Assembly: GCA_016648135.1 (NCBI GenBank)
Contig: JADDOH010002275.1
Coordinates: 186,001 to 250,000 of the forward strand
Length of the DNA stretch: 64,000 nucleotides
Direction of reading: 5' to 3'
Source: Agrypnia vestita
Taxonomy: Eukaryota > Arthropoda > Insecta > Trichoptera > Phryganeidae
Part shown: one piece after another, positions 54,055 through 64,000 of the stretch
How positions within the stretch are numbered: position 1 is the first letter of the stretch
How the letters are laid out: each line of letters opens with the position of its first letter
Notes under the pieces: generated by a model
What the model saw: only the letters and a program-made list of their open reading frames with translations
Told to the model about the DNA's origin: nothing
Database searches by the model: none
Program-made: the position numbers and the translations under genes

Positions 54055-55780
54055 TTCTGAAACACATCCACACACCCCTTGTTATACTCGCCTATTCTTA
54101 ACACTTCTCGTTTCCGAAAATTTCTATGTCAGGACATTCGCGACTAAGGCCCGAATTCAGAGTCAATACGTAGTGATTTTAAGGTTAAGGTACGCCTTAA
54201 AAGCGTAATTTTCAGTACAAAATGTAATGTATTATCGTAAATTGTAACTGTACTAATCACCTTGTCCTAAATGACTATCCATTAGGGTCACTCTGACCTG
54301 TCGATAGTATTTAAATAAAAAAATAAAAAATGAAAATTAAATAACAGTTTTAAGGCTTACCTTAACCTTAAATCATCTAAGTATTGACTCGGGCCTTACA
54401 GCTCCTATCCGGATCAACTTTTATGTATACATGTCATTTAATAATGAATTAATTAACGTCTTATTGTTCAGTGCATTATGTGCACATTTTAGCAATGCGC
54501 TTAAACTAAAATTTTAGTGGATCCCATTTAAAGTTTGATCTCCATTAAATGGGACAGCTTTGATGATTACATAAATATTAATAAATTACAATTTAAAATA
54601 CTTATTATATACCTACACAAATCGGTATGATTCTAGCTTATTTCTTACGTACTTAGAACAAAACAATTTGGAAGGGAGTTGTATAAGAATTATATGATAG
54701 TTTTTTTTATTGTTTACGGTTAAGTTATTGAATAAGATATTTTTAATTTTTTAATTATTTTAAATAAGTTTGCTTCTTGTATTTCTTCGTATATGTCTTT
54801 ATCTTACTCCAATTTTAGACTTTTTTTGAGTTCCGTTTCCACTAATGTCTCATAATGATGAGATTTTTTCTTTTTTTTCTGAAAAATGTAATAATAATTT
54901 TTTATTCATGTAGAAGTTTACATTAATAGGGAATCTACTTTGTATTGTAACCTAAGAAGTAGGTAGTTTGAAATGTATACAAGTTCCTCCCCAAACTATT
55001 ATTCTTATTATATCCTTACCTTTTACATATATGTATATGCTCGAACCATCGGACGATCGACAACTTTTTAGATCAATACCACAAAGTATAAAAAATTACT
55101 GATACGAAATAAACCCGTACTCAGAAAATGGGATTTGGTCACAGCGGAAGAAGATCCCCCCTCGCGTGTTTTTAAGACACATTTATACCTTAAGTATTTC
55201 TTCTTGCATAATTAAATCCCCCTAATAAACAAATCGTATTTTTGCAATAGACGATGTTTTGATGTTTTTAAATTTCGTTCTATATTGAGTCTCTCGGGGC
55301 TATTCTGAAGATTGCAATATAATGTAACAATCATGTCTTGACCGATATTTTACAACATTGTCGCTTCGTCAATTTTGACGTTTGACAGATATCTTGATAT
55401 TTCTCATATAAACTTTAGGCGTATATACGTCTCGTCTGTTTTATGCTTACTAATTATAACTTCGTTTTCATAATGAGAATTCGGCAGTCTTTCAGTATAA
55501 ACATCTTCTCGTAATAAAGCTCGACTTATTTTTTAAGACATTATACTTTTTATGACTATTTAATTGAACCTTTTCATAATTGCTTTACAATTAAAAAGCT
55601 CGTAGTGTTTATTAATTATTTAATTTTAATTATCGTAACCAGTTGTCGTACCATGTTGTGTACTAAGAAATTTAAGGTACTTCATATCGATATATTTTAG
55701 TGGTCTGTGATAAATTTTTTATACCACGTTTGAACCAAATTTTCACTGTTTATTGGAATTTAATCTACGTACATGTATTA
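54055..55780. other. AT-rich intergenic stretch, no gene seen
   Basis: AAGGTTAAGGTACGCCTTAA (54181) and TTTTAAGGCTTACCTTAACCTTAA (54349) form a short inverted pair bracketing about 170 bp (54140-54400, with TTCAGAGTCAATAC and GTATTGACTCGGGCC as outer arms): a small foldback. Nothing else is recognisable. Confidence 0.55.
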
Positions 55781-55785
55781 TACGC

Positions 55786-56083
55786 GGGGCATAAAAGCAA
55801 AAAGAGCAATATCAAAAAAAATGCAGTCATCGAAGATTACTAATTTATAATGTACTTTTTTTATTTTTTTTATTTTATTATTATTTTTTTTTATTTTTTT
55901 TTTTTATATATTTTTTTAATATTTTTTTATAGGAATTTTATAGGAAACATAGCCTTTAAATTTACAGGAATTATGATTTTGGAAGCGATAGATTAGAATT
56001 AATAATCCTCAGAGACTGCACTAAAAACATTTTTTTTGATTTTTTGGATATCTCTGCCTTTGCTTTTATACCCCACATGTGTA
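55786..56083. mobile_element. Family E foldback
   Basis: The left arm GGGGCATAAAAGCAAAAAGA GCAATATCAAAAAAAATGCA GTCATCGAAGATTA is inverted on the right (TAATCCTCAGAGACTGCACT, TTTTTTTGATTTTTTGGATA TCTCTGCCTTTGCTTTTATA CCCC). The interior is a long T-rich tract (55855-55930). Related partial copies lie at 23930-24110. Confidence 0.82.
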
Positions 56084-56334
56084 GTTGAAAAGTGTTACAG
56101 TCAATGGGACTGCTACTTCGAATAGGTCATCTCCTGAACTCCCGAGGTCAGAAGAATGCATATAGAACACGACTGGGTTCAAAAGACTCATGAAGATAAT
56201 ATGTATTGTTCTATATTACTTGCATTGTTTCATAGTTATATGCCAGCATGCAGGGGCGTGCATTGAAAACTTTTATTTAAACAGATATTTGCAAAAAAAT
56301 TGAAATTAAATACATGTATTTATCTGGCAGAATG

Positions 56335-56600
56335 TTATCTTCTTCTTCTTTGCGCTGTCCCAACTCATTGCCTAGGTAGGCTGTTGGGGCTATATCTTCT
56401 TCTTTCGTTCAGGCCGTTTCTTTGTAGTATTTGGGAACATTGAGTCATTCAGGAGTTCTTTGGTCTTCCTCTTGATGATTGTCGATGAAGCTTCAAACAT
56501 TGCCTGCTTCACCCTGTGGTCTGGTGGTCTCCGTCTTATGTGCCCATACCATCTAAACTGTCTTTCCTCCAGCTTACTGTTTATGTCCGTGACTGTTATC
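56335..56600 (-). pseudogene. RTE-like retrotransposon C-terminal tail (third family)
   Basis: The minus-strand frame reads VTDINSKLEERQFRWYGHIR, RRPPDHRVKQAMFEASSTII, KRKTKELLNDSMFPNTTKKR, PERKKKI and stop. RWYGHIRRxPxxxxxKxxxE is the RTE-type tail signature. Instead of RPRKTW it has KRKTKE, so it is a separate lineage. AAGAAGAAGAAG at the very end is the element's simple-repeat 3' tail. Confidence 0.72.
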
Positions 56601-56856
56601 TGGCAGAATATTATGAAATATTAAAATCTTAATAGTATGTTAATTATTGTGATAGGAATATTAAGAGATATGGGTCATTCTCTTTTTTATTGTCTTGTTT
56701 GGTACAAAATCTCAACAATAATATACTTCCAACATAAATGTACTTTTTATTATTTATTAAATACAATTAAAACCTCATTTCTTTGCAGTTTCTAAAACTT
56801 TTGATATCGTTTTATTATGAGAACGTACATTATTAAACAAAACAAAAGTTATTATT

Positions 56857-57154
56857 ACTCCCTGTATATTAACTCGTGGCGTCTGCTTGCTTGACGAAAA
56901 AACTTTGAACGTGTCTACCTGACGCGTTGAAATATTTTCATACAACTTAATAAGTTGTATGAAAAAACCATTAAAAATTAGAAAAATCCAAAATTTTATT
57001 AATTTTTTAACGAAAATTTGATAGATCTTCTTTATCCCAACGAGTCTGCTTGCAAAGTTTCAGCTCGATTGGATCACGGGAAAAGGGTTTAAAATGGATC
57101 CAAAGTTTTTTCGTCAGACAAGCAGACGCCACGAGTTAATAATATAAAGGGAGT
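56857..57154. repeat. Family A, copy 6 (300-bp form)
   Basis: It begins ACTCCCTGTATATTAACTCG TGGCGTCTGC and ends GACAAGCAGACGCCACGAGT TAATAATATAAAGGGAGT, so here both ends carry long inverted repeats (about 50 bp, GGCGTCTGCTTG). ATACAACTTAATAAGTTGTAT at about 56941 is an inner palindrome. TTTCAGCTCGATTGGATCAC is present once. This copy is a full foldback, unlike copies 1 and 2. Confidence 0.8.
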
Positions 57155-57419
57155 AATAAAAAAGAGAATGACCCATATATCTTTTATTTCGGTTTATTTT
57201 CAAAACATATGCTTTGGAAAAAGTCACACTTCTTGTTCTCGCTGCCAGCACTGCGTTGCAGTCGGGCTGCATAGAACTCTGCAAACAATGAATATTGTAA
57301 TTTTTATGGTGTGCATTTGAAGTATTTTGGCGGTAGTACTCGCAGTCTGTTATTGTCTCCGGACCCAGTCGCAGTGCGGATCGTTATGCATGATCAGAAT
57401 TGCAAAATCAATATTTTAT

Positions 57420-57960
57420 CCTCATACAGTGTCCCGCAGCCAGAATCAAAACCTTCGGGGGAGCCTTCTTCATTCGATTTTGAATAGAAAATATTCTTTA
57501 CACTTAGGTTTGGTTTGGTGAAATCGACGGTTACGAAGATGAGCGACATCGAATTTAGCATTTTTTAAAATTCAATATCTGAAGTATTTTCTGTAAAACA
57601 TTGAACTTAAGTACAGTAACTATTATATAAATATTAAAAATTCATTTGCTTTATCACAAATCAAATAAAATGAGAAAATCCTTACATATTTTATTTTTCA
57701 AATTTCTGCAAGGTTTCAATAATTTTATTTCACTTCTATCCAGGCGAATAAATATTAAATATTTGATATAAATTACCTGCACGATAGAGTAACGTTTTAA
57801 AAAATATAAGCCAAACTTATTTAAAAAAATGTAAACTTTGATTTCGCTTATCTCCGTAACTGTCGACATCATCCAAAGTTTAAGTAATATTTTATATTTA
57901 AAATTGCTACGAAAGCTACGAGACACTTGTTAACCTGTGTATTCCCATTTCTGACTTACT
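57420..57960. repeat. Dispersed repeat family F, copy 1
   Basis: CATACAGTGTCCCGCAGCCA GAATCAAAACCTTCGGGGG then CTTCTTCATTCGATTTTGAA matches 61098-61165 in order. Later TTTATCACAAATCAAATAAA ATGAGAAAATCC and CTTATCTCCGTAACTGTCGA match family C-like sequence. It is probably a diverged cousin of family C. Confidence 0.6.
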
Positions 57961-57964
57961 ACTT

Positions 57965-58550
57965 AAGAATGTTCTTAGGATTTCACGGCCACTCAGAATC
58001 TTCTAGTTTGTGTTTTCTGTCATAAGAAAATGTTATTAATATTAAAAATATTGTCAATTCAATATTATTCATAAATTAACAATCATATTACTCGGCTAAA
58101 GTGTGTGATAGATAGTAAACTTTTGAATAACATATAAGTAATTACCATTGTGTTTGATTATCTTTATGACTAGAAATTCCGTGGAAGTAGATTATTTTTA
58201 TTACGTAAGTAGTTTAGCGAATTCCGGATGCTATTATGTATTTACGAGACTTGGATCATGATGTCTTGTTCGGCGCCACCTAGCATTGGAATGCGTAACC
58301 TCTGCAAGTTGGCCAGCTGCATGTCTGCATATCCAAATAACTGCACTTGTGACTGCATTTGGCCAGCCACTCGACAATATCGATTTATCGATCCTTGATA
58401 AACAATTGGGAATTTTGCTTTTTTTTTTTAAAATATGGCCACCTGGTCGAAGCTACGTAAATGCTAAAAAATGTATTCGTCAGCAATCTTAAAAAATCAA
58501 GAGATACATATCTAATACTGTGCTAAAAACTGTCAAAGCTCAGGTCGGCA
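57965..58550. other. Intergenic stretch, no gene seen
   Basis: The beginning (57965-58020) matches the 32838 element head. The plus-strand frame 58286-58492 has no motif. Confidence 0.5.
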
Positions 58551-58554
58551 GAAA

Positions 58555-58880
58555 CACACAATTTGTACATTATCTAATCTGCTTCACAGTAGATTTCTTG
58601 GTAATGCACACACAATTCCCAGCAGTCCCGCCATCAATGGAAACACTTCTGAAACGCATCTCTTAGAATGGTGTCCAGCTGCGCCGTTGCGTTCCGCACA
58701 ATGTCTTCTCTCGATTCAAATAATAGTGTGCCTTTCAGCATTTTTAACTTGAAGAATAGCCAAAAATTGCATGGAGCCATTTCAGGAGAGTAGGAAGCTT
58801 GAAAAACCAGAGAAATGATGTGGTTTGCCAAGAAAGCCCTAGTCAGATGCGAAGAATGAGAGAGTGCATTATTTGAACAC
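58555..58880 (-). pseudogene. Mariner transposase C-terminus
   Basis: The minus-strand frame reads VVCSNNALSHSSHLTRAFLA, NHIISLVFQASYSPEMAPCN, FWLFFKLKMLKGTLLFESRE, DIVRNATAQLDTILRDAFQK CFH, then stop, then WRDCWELCVHYQEIYCEAD. This is the C-terminal catalytic part of mariner: DNAxxHxSxxxxxFL, YSPDLAPCDFxLFxKLK, KGxxFESxEDI, AFQKCFxxWxxRWxxCI. The first catalytic-type aspartate appears replaced (NNALSH for DNAxxH), and the APCD is APCN, so both D residues of the second and third triad are lost. The copy is dead and 5' truncated. Confidence 0.88.
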
Positions 58881-58985
58881 ACTACACATTTCATCATCAC
58901 AATCATATTCACAGGTCTTTCACTTTCTATTCTTTTTCTTCTCGTACATTATCATACATTCAACGGAAATTGGCTTATGCTATCA

Positions 58986-59450
58986 CAGGGTTCGAGGATA
59001 TATATCACGATATTTATGGATTGATTTTTATTTTCGATATATATCCCAAAAAACTTTTTGCGGTTGTTAATAGATGGCGCTAGTTATATTTAAAAAAAAT
59101 GCTACAAGTTTTTTTTAAATATCGGTGGTTGTTACTAGTTGTATTTTATGGCGCCAGTTGTATTTTAAAAAGTGCTGCATATTATTTTTTGATATCTGTG
59201 GTCATTACTAGATGGCGCTAGTTATATTTTTAAAAGTTTTACGGTTGTTTTTTAGTTTAATTTGTTTAATATAATCCGTTTTTTATTTCACACAAAGAAA
59301 CAAACACCAATAACTACATTAGAAAGAGTAACTTATATATAATAATTACATATTTTAGCTTTTTTCAGTATGCAATTCATTTAAGTATTTAATAAATAAT
59401 ATATCGGGTATATATCAACAAATCCGATTTTTTGATTTTTTCGAAACCTG
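58986..59450 (-). mobile_element. hAT-type MITE, copy 2, perfect 8-bp target duplication
   Basis: It begins CAGGGTTCGAGGATATATATC and ends TTTTTTCGAAACCTG. TGCTATCA flanks it exactly at 58978-58985 and 59451-59458. It is the inverted-orientation relative of 15845-16380. The body carries three copies of an ATGGCGC(T/C)AGTT(A/G)TATTTTT motif at about 59073, 59148 and 59213, a local tandem duplication. No coding sequence. Confidence 0.9.
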
Positions 59451-59459
59451 TGCTATCAT

Positions 59460-60105
59460 CATTTTGCTTACATCGGCCCGGAATAACTCTACTGGCCAAA
59501 ACATTGCCATAGGTTTATCAAATTACTACTACGTGAATCAAGATAATGGATTTTATGGAATTCAAAGATGATTCGATTTTAATATTGGTAATACATCAAT
59601 TACTTTTTATTTAACTTTGATGGCGAGAATACCACTCAATACTGTTTTGGTTTGTGTTTATATTTGAAACATATACATTTACCTAATTCTAGACTACTTT
59701 TAGTGACTCCCTTATTGCTGTAACGTCTGTAATGGACAGAATACTTACAACACAAACGCCAGACAAATCTAATCAAGTACCTAACGCATTAAGTGTGTAG
59801 AGCTAGCGTTGTCGGAGCACTATTTAGATAGGTCGGTCCATCCCTAATGACTTCAGAATATTACCATAATGATCCTAGACCGGTCGAATGCAGTGTGGCC
59901 ATCACATAATCAGCTATAAAAGGGGTGTGATGATTAAAAAATCTCCTAAATCACACTTTTTTATATATTTTTATGGTCGTAAAAATTCTAAAGTGCCTAT
60001 GAGCGTTTTTATTGTTGTTTCTATCATGCACGTTTTCTGGATAAATTAAAAATTTTCTATGTTATAAATATTGCAGTATGTTGCAGAAAATAACATTTTC
60101 CACTC
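59460..60105. other. Intergenic stretch, no gene seen
   Basis: No frame, arms or dispersed repeats recognised. Confidence 0.5.
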
Positions 60106-60108
60106 ACA

Positions 60109-60650
60109 AAATTATTAGTAGTAATAATAATAATATTGGATTATTTATATAGCGCCATTTTTGTGATGATTTCACCTCAACTCTTACATACTAAAATCAT
60201 AGAATAACAAAATGAAAAAGAAAAGAGAAAGAAAAACAGCTCGAAACATTAAATAGTAAAATAAAACAACGAATATTAAAAAGGTTCTGGTAAGGATTTT
60301 CTAAACAAGTGCGTTTTAAGTATTTTCTTAAATAAAGTCTCTGAATCCGTGTTTCTTATTAGGGAGGGCAAAGAGTTCCACGCTTTGGGGCCCGCCACCG
60401 CAAATGCCCGTTCGCTGAATCTAGTTTTCTGGAACTGACTTGTCGGTTCCACAACCCTTCCCACCGCTGAAGTAGACGCTGACCTAAGAGTTTGACGTCT
60501 TCCATTTAGTGGTGTCTTTCGAGGGCTGCTCTTACATAGTTGTCGTGGTGGCTCCCTTTCGATCGCAATAAGAGATTCAGGTTTCATGATGCAGAACTTC
60601 CCTTTGATGCTGTCATGTCCAATACGACGCACGGGTTGTCATTCATGAAG
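60109..60650 (-). pseudogene. CR1/L2-like non-LTR retrotransposon C-terminus and 3' end
   Basis: The minus-strand frame (60276-60632) reads RQTLRSASTSAVGRVVEPTS, QFQKTRFSERAFAVAGPKAW, NSLPSLIRNTDSETLFKKIL, KTHLFRKSLPEPF. RxLRS, ERAFxxAGPxxWNSLPxxIR, FKxxLKTHLF is the C-terminal signature of CR1-clade elements. Downstream on the minus strand the GCGCTATATAAATAATCC and a TATTATTATTATTACTACT microsatellite (60109-60140) form the 3' end. The upstream endonuclease and RT are absent. Confidence 0.87.
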
Positions 60651-60654
60651 CATC

Positions 60655-61095
60655 AGCTGAACGTTTCCAATAGGTCGATAAGGAAGGCGATCAAGCAGGT
60701 AGTGGTGGCGTTTTCACTTGCACTCCTTTTGACTTTTACAGCTCCCTGTATGTGTGTGTGTGTGTGTGGGAATCGCGCCAAATTAAATACGGCCAGCTTA
60801 GAGTTTCACCAAGGTTAGACCGCAAACGATCGCCAATTATGTCCGGCGATTCGGACGGGATAACCAATACGGGCTCGCCGTGCGGTTTGCGACCGAACAC
60901 TTGCGCCTTTATTCCCACAGATCTTTCCGTTTCGCTTTCAAAAATTTAAGTGGGCACCGGCCGCGGCGGTGAGAACAGATTTTCTGTGGAAACTGCCGAC
61001 TCGACCCGGCAACTCGACTCTTGACGTGAGTACGTTTTGTGTCTCAGAAAGCATACAGCGCAGGTAGAAGTTAACGGTGTCAAACGATTGAGAAC
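60655..61095. other. CpG-rich intergenic stretch with (TG)n
   Basis: 60750-60768 is (TG)9. 60775-60960 is GC-richer and has overlapping frames on both strands (PIMSGDSDGITNTGSPCGLR on the plus strand), but no domain is recognised. 60955-61030 is CpG-rich (GGCACCGGCCGCGGCGGTG). Confidence 0.4.
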
Positions 61096-61097
61096 AT

Positions 61098-61260
61098 ACG
61101 CGGGTGTCTCGTAGCCAGTAACAAAAACTTTGGGGGTCTTCTTTATTCGATTTCTTTTTGTGAAACTTTTGATATCATGAAAGTAATTTATATCGAATTT
61201 ATTTGCTTTGATATGAATCAAATAAAATGAATAAAACCTTGTAGAAATTAGAAAAATATT
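61098..61260. repeat. Dispersed repeat family F, copy 2
   Basis: CGGGTGTCTCGTAGCCAGTA ACAAAAACTTTGGGGGTC then CTTTATTCGATTT matches 57425-57485, followed by TGCTTTGATATGAATCAAAT AAAATGAATAAAACC as in family C. Truncated after that. Confidence 0.6.
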
Positions 61261-61264
61261 TTTT

Positions 61265-62570
61265 TTGTAAGGTTTTTTATTATTTATTAATGGGTTGACT
61301 AATTAATGAAAATTAAACCGATTATAAAAAAACTTACATTGGTCCCCAACAATATAATGGGTATAGGGATTTCTATAATTTCGCTAAGGCAATGTCCGAG
61401 AACGCCTTCGATTTCTAGAGGCCAAGGTTAGTTTAGGAAACAATTTAAGAAAACATTAAGTTTTTTTAATAGATCAAATGTTTTTTCACGTGAATCGTCA
61501 AAATTCCTGTAGCGAAAAAGAACAAAAAAAGTACACTAGATAAAATCACATTGGTGTATGTATATATTGAGACGTCACCTGGAATCAATCCCGGATACCC
61601 TGGTATGGGATGCCAGTTACAAGAAATACGAATAAATTCATTGGTCTTATCGTTAAAACACATCGTTACACTTACATGATTACTTACATAAAATATTTTA
61701 TAATTTCAGATCTCTCGATATTCAACAATGTCATGATTTATTCATTTTTGATTCACACAAATTGTTATTTTATGTATAGCCTGTTTTTCCAATTATGTTT
61801 ATCTGTTCTGGAAAATTTATTATCTTCTATTTATATGTAATTAAAACGGCTGCCCACGCGCTTCGAGCGCGATACTCTGACGTTTGATATTTAATTCATC
61901 CGGATTGTCCTCGAGTGTCTTCCAGCCCCTCGCTCGGAAGAATTTGATGGGACAAGTCGCCCTACAAGATAAAATTGGTTCCATTAATTGCGTTTAAATC
62001 TAGAGTTTGGTCCAGACGCCGAGGGCCACGCCCACGTAACTCGAGCCCGTGTTGAACAAGTCCCATTATAATGGAAATATTATTATTCTTTGGTGACAGA
62101 TATTCCCAAAATGTGGCTAGTGGTATTATTTTCATTCTAACGTGTACTGTAATCGTATTCGTTTATAACTATGTTAAAAGTTTCTTTTATACTCAAGGGA
62201 CAAAAAACGCTAGCGCTCCAGGGTTGAAACATTATGTTTGAATATAATTAGATTTCTGATTTATAATTACGGTGGAACATATATAAATTCGTCATTTACT
62301 CTTGCCGTTATGTGATAGTAAATACCCTTACTCAGCCAAGCTAGCAGCTAGGAGCTAGGTCACAGTGAAAAAAGTTTTTTAAGCATTTTAAATACCACTC
62401 CTCTCGATACTATAGAAGTGATCAAATAACTCCATATCTGTATAGTAAAGAGTCTTGTTTGTTCTTAATTAAAATAATCATGCATATAATCATACAAAGT
62501 AGACTTCTTTCCATTTAAAAAATACAATCGAATTAAATTTTCACACGAAGCAAACACATTGTGGTGAGAC
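61265..62570. other. Intergenic stretch, no gene seen
   Basis: 61850-62060 is GC-richer than the rest (CACGCGCTTCGAGCGCG, a 9-bp palindrome around 61858) but without a frame or motif I recognise. Confidence 0.45.
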
Positions 62571-62575
62571 ATAAT

Positions 62576-62764
62576 ATCTTTAAATAAAATAACTCTTTGT
62601 TTAACACCACTTTATTGAGTTTTAGCCAACTAGTTCAGGGTTCAGTATTAACTGTTAAGTATAAGTTAATGCTGAACCCTGATGAAAGCTCAGCTGTGAG
62701 TCAAAAATAGTTGGTTAAAACTCAATAAAGTGATGTTAAACAAAGAGTTATTTTATTTAAAGAT
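62576..62764. mobile_element. Nested palindrome / foldback
   Basis: Arms ATCTTTAAATAAAATAACTC ... TTTAGCCAACTA (62576-62631) and TAGTTGGTTAAAACTCAATA ... AAAGAT (62708-62764) are inverted copies of about 57 bp with about three mismatches. Inside, CAGGGTTCAGTATTAACT and AGTTAATGCTGAACCCTG form a second palindrome. The design (GATGAAAG, ...CTGTGAGTCAAAAATAGTTGG) resembles the foldbacks at 40147 and 50029. Confidence 0.88.
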
Positions 62765-62769
62765 AATCG

Positions 62770-64000
62770 AATTAGTATGTGTAAGCCGTGTTTATGGGTA
62801 TAAACACCAACACAACGAAAAAATGTGCTTCGTATTCGTAAGACTGACTTGATGGTCCCCTTAGACATGACGTGTGTTACCAAGCGGGTGCCTTTCTGTT
62901 AAACTAAAAAATATTATTTAGTCCAGTGAAGTGGGAATAACAAAATGAGAAAATAACAGTAAAAAATAACATACAGCTTTTTTCAAAATACTTCAATATT
63001 ATTCATTATCAAATTACCTTTTATTACCGTATTATTAAATGACTCGCATATGTACCTGTATATAAAATAAGACCTGAGGCTCCCTCATCAGACTCAAGAG
63101 CTTCTCTTCACTGACGAGGTCTACATGACTAACAAAGTACTTTAAAAAATAACAATTTAATATGTAAAAGATATGTATTTGTACTTTATATTAAATTTTA
63201 AAAAAAATGATGAAGGAAATAATAAGGCCTCAAACAAGTTTTCAGTACATAAAGAGGAAAACACAAAATATTAAAGAAAATAACAAAACATAAAAACAAT
63301 TGTATAAAACAATAATATTAAAAAAGTTTATAAAAGATAGGATGAATAAAAATAATTTTGGTTGCACCATAAAGACAGCAGAAATTAAAATAAAAGGCAC
63401 AATTGGGCAGAGAAAAACTTCTAAAAAGTCTAATATCGTCACGGTTCATTCCATAACTACGGTTTTTGGCAATTTGAACGAAACATCCGCAAGAAATGTC
63501 AACTAATTTATGTTTCAGCCATCGAAATAATAATATAATAATTACTTGAATGGTGGTGTTGGTGCACAGTAAATCCTTTTGTATCTATACTACGTCACAC
63601 CATTATTTTACCTGTTAGGTTTTGGGAGGTTCCAAATTTTCTATTGTTTACTTTACGGGATTTTTGAACCCCAGCCCACCAACGCATCGTAAATCAATCA
63701 GACCCTTTCAAATGCACTTCCCATTTAGCCGGGAGCACGCTGCCTGAAATGTTTACGAAAATGAAGTGTTGGATGTCCGTTCGCTCAAAGGCTACCCGCA
63801 TGATATTTATTTTGCAAAAAAAAATACGATTTTAGTGGCTAGCACTTGGGAGTTAAAGTAAAGGTTGTGATGATCGATATTAAATCAAAGTGATTACTGT
63901 ACAAGGTTTTTTTTTTTTTTAATTCGTCTCAAATTTCAAAATATATGATGAATATTAGCCACTTTGAAGTTTAATAACTCCTTTAATACTTGCGACCGAA
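62770..64000. other. AT-rich intergenic stretch, no gene seen
   Basis: Opposite-strand frames at 63242-63442 and 63300-63506 are compositional. 63530-63800 is less AT-rich but has no recognisable frame or repeat. Confidence 0.5.

Overview
The window is an AT-rich, repeat-dense stretch of nuclear DNA from an animal, most likely an insect. I infer this from mariner, hAT and PIF/Harbinger-type relics, 3' fragments of several non-LTR retrotransposon lineages, a tRNA-derived SINE, and many foldback/MITE families. No intact host protein-coding gene, rRNA or functional tRNA is recognisable. Almost every open frame of 60-130 codons lies in low-complexity or repeat sequence. The order cannot be fixed from this sequence alone.

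Layout. 0-10 kb: an internally deleted mariner with TA target duplication (183-728), a promoter-like block with phased GAA motifs (2154-2260) followed by a SINE tRNA-like head, a mariner C-terminus, a family A repeat, a TTAA-flanked 0.9 kb element (4377-5285), the 3' end of a non-LTR retrotransposon (5700-6540), an RTE-like tail and a family C foldback. 10-20 kb: an RTE-like fragment, family A and B repeats, a hAT-type MITE with a perfect 8-bp duplication (15845-16380), a second phased GAA/TTC block with TATA box inside an LTR-like segment (about 16511-17076), 118-bp repeats (18-18.7 kb) and a mariner fossil. 20-34 kb: foldbacks, a third phased GAA block (26143-26360), RTE-like and Jockey/CR1-like fragments and a hAT transposase C-terminus. 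34-48 kb: a composite of near-identical direct and inverted repeats (34.9-36.0 kb), a palindromic element holding a MADF-domain relic (37.3-38.0 kb), more retrotransposon tails, a cluster of foldbacks and a small GC-rich island. 48-64 kb: foldbacks, a fourth phased GAA block (51.25-51.40 kb), a CpG-rich promoter-like patch (52.4 kb), mariner, hAT and CR1-like fragments, and a nested palindrome (62.6 kb).

Dispersed families named here: A, TIR ACTCCCTTT, six copies; B, long inverted arms containing GATGTCTCATAGAGACGAAGCT-like sequence; C, TIR CAGGG with TA duplication; hAT-MITE, TIR CAGGGTTCGA with 8-bp duplication; RTE-like, protein signature GHVERM...GRPRKTW.

The most unusual signal is four separate places where GAA/TTC triplets sit in one 5-bp register directly upstream of a TATA-like box. 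That is the layout of heat-shock factor binding sites at a heat-inducible promoter. None is followed by a recognisable coding sequence, and at least two look embedded in mobile DNA. The window is best read as a transposon graveyard in which several elements may have carried stress-inducible promoters.
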